Source of the DNA: UBA11855 sp964591705
GTDB taxonomy: Archaea > Thermoproteota > Bathyarchaeia > Bathyarchaeales > Bathycorpusculaceae
Length of the DNA stretch: 46,165 nt
Assembly: GCA_964591705.1 (NCBI GenBank)
Contig: CAZQCX010000011.1
Location: 1 to 46,165 of the forward strand
Reading direction: 5' to 3'
Each line of letters begins with the position of its first letter. The first letter of the stretch is position 1. A program made the translations under genes and the position numbers. Shown here one piece after another: positions 42,148 to 46,165 of this stretch. The notes beneath the pieces were generated by a model, which saw nothing but the letters and a program-made list of their open reading frames with translations, made no database searches and was not told the DNA's origin.

Positions 42148-42453
42148 ATGGTTGTCTTGGATAGAGATGGGTTTAAACTCCCGCGGGTGGAAAAGGAGAA
42201 GTTCATTTTGCTACTGAGGCTTGGATTGAATTATGACCGAGAAAGAGGTTTCTACAGCATAAAGAATTTCAACAACATAGACAAGTTGCATGATGCTCTC
42301 TCCGAGATCCTTGGTACTGAGATTCGCTTCATGCAGAAGTGCTCGGTTTGTGGAAAGTCTCTTGCTTGCACTGAATGCAAATATGTTGAATCGTGTTCGA
42401 CCATGAAGCTTCCATCTTTCTGCGTGTGCCATAAGTGCCTAAGAGATACATAG
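42148..42453 (+). CDS. Zinc-ribbon-like protein in the replication cluster
   Basis: A 101-residue protein with no family name I can give. Residues 1-60 are a small mixed domain (DGFKLPRVEKEKFILLLRLGLNYDRERGFYSIKNFNNIDKL); residues 66-98 carry eight cysteines as CSVC, CTEC, C (in VESCST), and CVCHKC, fitting one or two zinc sites. It is 15 bases after rfcL and ahead of gdhA-gins-mcm, so a replisome accessory role is possible. ATG 42148. Confidence 0.75.
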   Translation: MVVLDRDGFKLPRVEKEKFILLLRLGLNYDRERGFYSIKNFNNIDKLHDALSEILGTEIRFMQKCSVCGKSLACTECKYVESCSTMKLPSFCVCHKCLRDT

Positions 42454-42542
42454 CTGTGAAACAGCAGCGACCCCTTGCCCAAAAAGACTTCACGGAGCTT
42501 GCACGGTGCCGAGGTTGAGTTGATGCAAGTTTCAGCTCAATG

Positions 42543-42568
42543 TTTCATTTATCTCTTTCATTTATCTC
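42543..42568. repeat. Perfect tandem 13-base repeat upstream of gdhA
   Basis: TTTCATTTATCTC is repeated twice back to back (42543-42555 and 42556-42568), about 45 bases before the predicted gdhA TATA. It may be a two-site regulator-binding element. The rest of the 213-base gap (42454-42666) contains only the promoter. Confidence 0.6.
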
Positions 42569-42610
42569 GGAGTTATTCATTTTATTCGTATATGATTTAT
42601 AGCACATACA

Positions 42611-42660
42611 ATTAAATAGAAAACCTCTGTTCATGGAGAGAACGCGCAGTGCTGAGGAGG
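42611..42660 (+). promoter_or_regulatory. gdhA promoter and strong Shine-Dalgarno
   Basis: ATTAAATA at 42611-42618 is the best-placed TATA (predicted start of transcription near 42641). GAGGAGG at 42654-42660 is a strong ribosome-binding site 6 bases before ATG 42667. A second AT-rich element TTTATA at 42596-42601 is an alternative TATA. Confidence 0.5.
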
Positions 42661-42666
42661 AATTGA

Positions 42667-44007
42667 ATGTACAATTCACCGAACGAGTTCATGAACTATG
42701 TCATTGAGAAGAATCCGAACCAACCTGAATTTCACCAGGCTGTTCAAGAAGTTGTTGAGTCAATTTGGCCTTTGATTAGGGAGAAGCGGAAATACCAGTC
42801 GGCTAATATTCTCGAGCGATTTATCGAGCCTGAGCGGACCGTTTCATTTAGGGTGACTTGGGTGGACGACAAGGGCAAGGTCCAAGTCAACAAGGGCTAT
42901 CGCATTCAGATGAATAGCGCTATCGGCCCCTACAAGGGGGGCTTGCGGTTCCATCCGAGTGTTAATCTTGGAGTCCTCAAGTTTTTGGCTTTTGAGCAGG
43001 TGCTGAAGAATTCGCTGACTACTCTGCCAATGGGCGGAGCTAAGGGCGGCGCTGATTTTGATCCTAAGGGCAAGAGCGATGGTGAAGTGATGCGGTTCTG
43101 TCACAACTTCATGATGGAGCTAACGCGTCATGTAGGTCCTGACACTGACGTTCCAGCTGGAGACATCGGAGTAGGTGCACGGGAAATTGGTTTTATGTTC
43201 GGCATGTATAAGAAGTTGCGCAATGAATTCACTGGTGTATTGACTGGGAAAGGCATTAACTGGGGGGGAAGCTTGATTAGGCCGGAAGCCACGGGTTATG
43301 GTGTCACATACTTCGCTGAAGAAGTGCTCAAGACCCGTAACGAGAGCTTGAAAGGAAAGACCGTTGCGATTTCGGGTTCAGGAAACGTTGCCCAGTACGC
43401 GGTTGAGAAAGTCACAGCGTTAGGCGGAAAAGTGGTCACCCTATCTGATTCTGATGGGACTATTTATGATGAAGATGGCATCGACGCGAAGAAATTGGCT
43501 TTCGTGATGAATCTTAAGAATGCCAAGCGAGGGCGCATAAGGGAGTATGCAAATGAGTATCGTGACGCGGAATACTTGGCAGGCAAGCGGCCATGGGGCA
43601 TCAAATGCCAAATTGCTTTGCCCTGCGCTACGCAGAATGAAATCAGCGGGGAGGAGGCAAAGACTCTCGTCGATAATGGCTGTTTCTGCGTTGCCGAAGG
43701 TGCAAACATGCCAACTGAGCCGGCGGGCGTCAAGGTCTTCGTGGATAACAAGGTGTTGTATGGTCCAGGCAAGGCAGCTAATGCGGGCGGTGTAGCCATT
43801 TCTGGCTTGGAGATGTCCCAGAATAGTTTAAGGCTTTTATGGACTAGAGAGGAAGTTGATCAAAGACTGCGCTGCATCATGAATGCGATTCACGCTACAT
43901 GCGTCAGGTATGGCAAAGACGGTGACTTCACTAACTATGTGAAGGGAGCAAATATCGGCGGTTTCATTAAAGTTGCAGATTCGATGATTGATCAAGGCAT
44001 AATCTAA
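42667..44007 (+). CDS. gdhA: Glutamate dehydrogenase, bacterial hexameric type
   Basis: Makes glutamate from 2-oxoglutarate and ammonia. The 446-residue protein is of the E. coli NADP-type: PNQPEFHQAVQEV, ERFIEPERTVSFRVTWVDD, GPYKGGLRFHPSVNLGVLKFL, catalytic-lysine region LPMGGAKGGADFDPKG, DVPAGDIGVGAREIGFMFG, and NAD(P) fold ISGSGNVAQYA. Typical archaeal GDH is about 420 residues with different spacing. The gene sits between a replication zinc gene and gins-mcm, unrelated in function, which suggests lateral acquisition and insertion. A strong own promoter and ribosome-binding site support independent expression. Confidence 0.96.
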   Translation: MYNSPNEFMNYVIEKNPNQPEFHQAVQEVVESIWPLIREKRKYQSANILERFIEPERTVSFRVTWVDDKGKVQVNKGYRIQMNSAIGPYKGGLRFHPSVNLGVLKFLAFEQVLKNSLTTLPMGGAKGGADFDPKGKSDGEVMRFCHNFMMELTRHVGPDTDVPAGDIGVGAREIGFMFGMYKKLRNEFTGVLTGKGINWGGSLIRPEATGYGVTYFAEEVLKTRNESLKGKTVAISGSGNVAQYAVEKVTALGGKVVTLSDSDGTIYDEDGIDAKKLAFVMNLKNAKRGRIREYANEYRDAEYLAGKRPWGIKCQIALPCATQNEISGEEAKTLVDNGCFCVAEGANMPTEPAGVKVFVDNKVLYGPGKAANAGGVAISGLEMSQNSLRLLWTREEVDQRLRCIMNAIHATCVRYGKDGDFTNYVKGANIGGFIKVADSMIDQGII

Positions 44008-44188
44008 GGAGAAATCAGCCTCTTTTTCTTTTTTGAAACCAAACACTAATAACCCAGCTCCGATCGAGACCCCCTTGATCCCTTGTTGAGCAGTTTTTTG
44101 GCATTGTTGTATCCATTGCAAATGCTTAAAGGCGTTCATGCAGTATTTGTTGAACACCTGAAGAGAAAAAAAGTTTGAAGGGAGGAGT

Positions 44189-44743
44189 ATGCCAGCAGAT
44201 ATTGCCACGTTAGATTTCCTGTTTGAGAATTCATTAGTGAAAATCGTGGCTAATCAGAATTTTTCTGAAGTGAAACTCGGGGGATTGAATGTTGGTCCTT
44301 TCGAAGAGGGAAACGAATACGAAGTTCATTACTGGATAGCAGAGAAGTTGATTGAGTCAGGAATAGCTCATTTTCGCGAAGAAACGAATTTGACAGCCTC
44401 CGACCTTTACAAAGTTCAATGGAAAGAACGGGTTCAGGTCGCTGGGCAAATTGCTGACCTTCCGGATGAGTTCTATCCAAGACTTCGAAGGCATCTTTGC
44501 CAATTGAAAAAGGAAGTGTTGAAGCAGCCAGAGAGAATTCAAGAATATGATAAGGCGAGGCAGTTGGTGAATGACATTGTAAATTCAAGATTGAAGAAGA
44601 TTGTTGCCTTATCAGCGGGACCTTCTCAAACCGATCAAGTAGTGAAAAAAATGGCTCCTGAGGAGAGACTTATCTATGAGCAGCTTGGCGAGATAATCGC
44701 TCAGTGGAGAACGCGTATCCAAGAATACGAAGCACACGAGTGA
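44189..44743 (+). CDS. GINS complex subunit (Gins23/Psf2-like)
   Basis: A replisome subunit joining MCM and GAN/Cdc45 in the CMG helicase. The 184-residue protein has the small beta domain first (VKIVANQNFSEVKLGGLNVGPFEEGNEYEVHYWIAEKLIESGIAHF), then the helical A domain, the order of Psf2/Psf3 rather than Sld5/Psf1; hence Gins23. GGGAGGAG lies just before the ATG. mcm starts 5 bases after its stop, so the two are coupled. The 181 bases between gdhA and this gene contain nothing else I can identify. Confidence 0.85.
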   Translation: MPADIATLDFLFENSLVKIVANQNFSEVKLGGLNVGPFEEGNEYEVHYWIAEKLIESGIAHFREETNLTASDLYKVQWKERVQVAGQIADLPDEFYPRLRRHLCQLKKEVLKQPERIQEYDKARQLVNDIVNSRLKKIVALSAGPSQTDQVVKKMAPEERLIYEQLGEIIAQWRTRIQEYEAHE

Positions 44744-44748
44744 TCCCC

Positions 44749-46165
44749 ATGGCAACAAAAAAGACGGAGACGGTTGACCCGCAAGAGCGGTTTCAGGAGT
44801 TTTTCAAGAAGAAGAAGTATCGACAGAAAATCTCTCAGATGGCATTGACAGGGAGAGAGTCTATTACTGTTGACTTTGAGGAGTTATTCGCTTTTGACCA
44901 GGCATTAGCTGAGAAGCTACTGGAGAAGCCAGACGAGTCTCTCGCTCATTCTGACAACGCCCTCTATTCTCAGCTTGGAATAGAAGACGCCGAATACGCA
45001 GAGAAGATGGAGAAAACTACAGTCAGAATTGTCGGCCTTCTCGGAAAAGAGCAGCTGCGGAAACTGGGTTCCAAACAGATGGGAAAACTTGTGATGATCG
45101 AGGGCATTGTGGTACGGGCTACGCCTGTTCGTCCGATGGTTATGCAGGCTTCATTCAAATGCAAAAGATGCGGCACTGTATCGCGCGTTGAGCAGACGGG
45201 CTCATTTCTGAAAGCTCCTTTTGAGTGCAGTGATCCTTCATGCAGGCAGAAAGGACCGTTTGAATTCGTTCAGGAAGAGTCAACTTTCATCGACTCTCAA
45301 GATCTCCGCCTGCAAGAGAGACCGGAAGATCTTCCGCCAGGACAGCTGCCCAGAACACTGAACGTGAAATTGGTTGGGACCGAGATAGTTGATTTGGCGA
45401 GACCTGGGGACCATGTTTCGGTTGTGGGAATTGTGCGCGCTGTGGCGCCTTCGAGACCCGGAATAGGAAAACTGAGGACTTTCATATTGCACCTTGATGC
45501 GAACTCCTTGGAGGTTCTGGGAAAGGAACCAGAGACTTCTCTGCCTTCAGCTGAAGAAGAAGAGAAAATCATCGGGCTGTCAAAAGACCCTTCGGTGCAC
45601 AAGAAGGTAATGGGTTCGATCGCGCCATCGATCTATGGTTACGAACACATCAAAGAAGCCATAATGTACTTGCTTTTTGGCGGCGTTTCAAAGAGTCTGA
45701 CCGACATCACTGTCAGAGGAGAGATGAATGCGCTCCTCATTGGAGACCCAGGCACGGCAAAATCACAGCTTCTGCAGTATGTGGCAAGAATTGCGCCGCG
45801 TGGGTTGTACACTTCAGGCCGAGGAACTACCGCTGCGGGGTTGACTGCCGCCGTCATAAGGGAAAAAGGGGGCAGCATGAGCCTAGAAGCTGGAGCGCTT
45901 GTTCTGGCGGACAAGGGGATAGCGTGCATTGACGAAATGGATAAGATGCGGCCGGAAGACCGCGTAGCCATCCATGAAGCGATGGAACAGCACACGGTTT
46001 CAGTGGCCAAAGGCGGAATTGTAGCCACATTGAATGCACGAACTGCCATTTTAGCCGCAGCTAATCCAGCATTGGGGAGATATGAGCCGCATCGGACTGT
46101 CGCGGAAAATATATCGCTCCCAGTGACCATCCTCTCTAGATTTGACTTGATTTTCGTTCTCAGAG
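44749..46165 (+). CDS. mcm: Replicative DNA helicase MCM, 3' end beyond window
   Basis: The N-terminal 472 residues of the MCM helicase; the gene runs off the right edge. It shows the N-terminal domain with a zinc motif (FKCKRCG...FECSDPSC), the OB-fold (LPRTLNVKLVGTEIVDLARPGD), then the AAA+ core: Walker A GDPGTAKSQ, GRGTTAAGLTAAV, Walker B ACIDEMDKM, sensor 1 AAANPALGRY and the arginine finger region LSRFDLIFVLR at the cut. ATG 44749 lies 5 bases past the gins stop, in one transcription unit. Confidence 0.96.
   Translation, partial: MATKKTETVDPQERFQEFFKKKKYRQKISQMALTGRESITVDFEELFAFDQALAEKLLEKPDESLAHSDNALYSQLGIEDAEYAEKMEKTTVRIVGLLGKEQLRKLGSKQMGKLVMIEGIVVRATPVRPMVMQASFKCKRCGTVSRVEQTGSFLKAPFECSDPSCRQKGPFEFVQEESTFIDSQDLRLQERPEDLPPGQLPRTLNVKLVGTEIVDLARPGDHVSVVGIVRAVAPSRPGIGKLRTFILHLDANSLEVLGKEPETSLPSAEEEEKIIGLSKDPSVHKKVMGSIAPSIYGYEHIKEAIMYLLFGGVSKSLTDITVRGEMNALLIGDPGTAKSQLLQYVARIAPRGLYTSGRGTTAAGLTAAVIREKGGSMSLEAGALVLADKGIACIDEMDKMRPEDRVAIHEAMEQHTVSVAKGGIVATLNARTAILAAANPALGRYEPHRTVAENISLPVTILSRFDLIFVLR

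Noticed and set aside
42543..42568. Tandem repeat as the start of a CRISPR array
   Set aside because: There are only two 13-base copies with no spacer and no cas genes in the window.

Overview
The window is archaeal. It carries archaeal replication and informational genes: RFC small and large subunits, a GINS subunit, MCM, RNA polymerase subunit Rpo12/P, deoxyhypusine synthase, the wyosine enzymes Trm5 and Taw1, translin and a class II tRNA-Leu. Promoters look archaeal (A/T-rich TATA boxes about 25 bases upstream of short or absent leaders). These sit beside a Wood-Ljungdahl CO dehydrogenase locus, coenzyme F420 synthesis, an ADP-forming acyl-CoA synthetase, and several genes of bacterial style (metY-metX-metW, cysK-cysE, gdhA, an E. 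coli-type glutamate dehydrogenase). My best guess is a Bathyarchaeia-like lineage of the TACK archaea, probably a metagenome-derived contig; this is inference from gene content, not from a phylogeny.

Layout. 1-7005, C1 and acetate metabolism: the 5' end of cdhA (cut by the window edge), two CooC-type nickel-insertion ATPases, a MetF-like reductase, a large ADP-forming acyl-CoA synthetase fused to a GNAT acetyltransferase, cofE and an SCP2-domain protein. 7019-12521, ligases and hypusine: a cysteine-cluster protein, a GCS2-type carboxylate-amine ligase divergent from a split RLAN / RimK-like ATP-grasp pair, and two convergent deoxyhypusine-synthase homologues. 12708-18923: a decayed GalT-like gene, argS, a class II HDAC-type deacetylase, a four-cluster ferredoxin, a coiled-coil protein and an SRPBCC protein. 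19151-25749: tRNA-Leu(GAG) and a sulfur amino-acid island (metW, metX, metY, two HTH regulators, cysK, cysE). 25855-32938: an Lrp regulator, fused guaA and a sugar-nucleotide operon (NDP-sugar pyrophosphorylase, phosphohexomutase, UDP-sugar dehydrogenase-like, Gfo/Idh/MocA). 32963-39808: Trm112, Trm5, Rpo12, a Cys-rich protein, a membrane-anchored surface protein, Taw1, translin, a frameshifted endonuclease V and an OB-fold tRNA-binding protein. 39908-46165: rfcS, rfcL, a zinc protein, gdhA, gins and mcm (cut by the window edge).

How it fits together. CODH/ACS with its CooC factors makes acetyl-CoA; the ADP-forming synthetase could turn acetyl-CoA into acetate plus ATP, so the left end reads as an acetogenic module. 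The sulfur island makes O-acylhomoserine and O-acetylserine and sulfhydrylates them to homocysteine and cysteine. The most notable new observation is a shared 13-base inverted repeat, ATAAC-N3-GTTAT (one copy has one mismatch), lying on or next to the predicted TATA box or start site of metY, of the small HTH regulator gene and of cysK. A closely similar repeat with a 4-base spacer lies on the shared promoter of the GCS2 / RLAN / ATP-grasp ligases. This suggests a small sulfur regulon that may also control an undescribed amide- or thiol-peptide pathway.

Caveats. Two genes (GalT-like and endonuclease V) are split by single-base indels, so residual consensus errors are possible alongside true decay. 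Three genes appear to begin at CTG. No CRISPR array, insertion sequence, integrase or rRNA was seen, and no gene-free stretch exceeds about 300 bases except where tRNA-Leu lies inside it.
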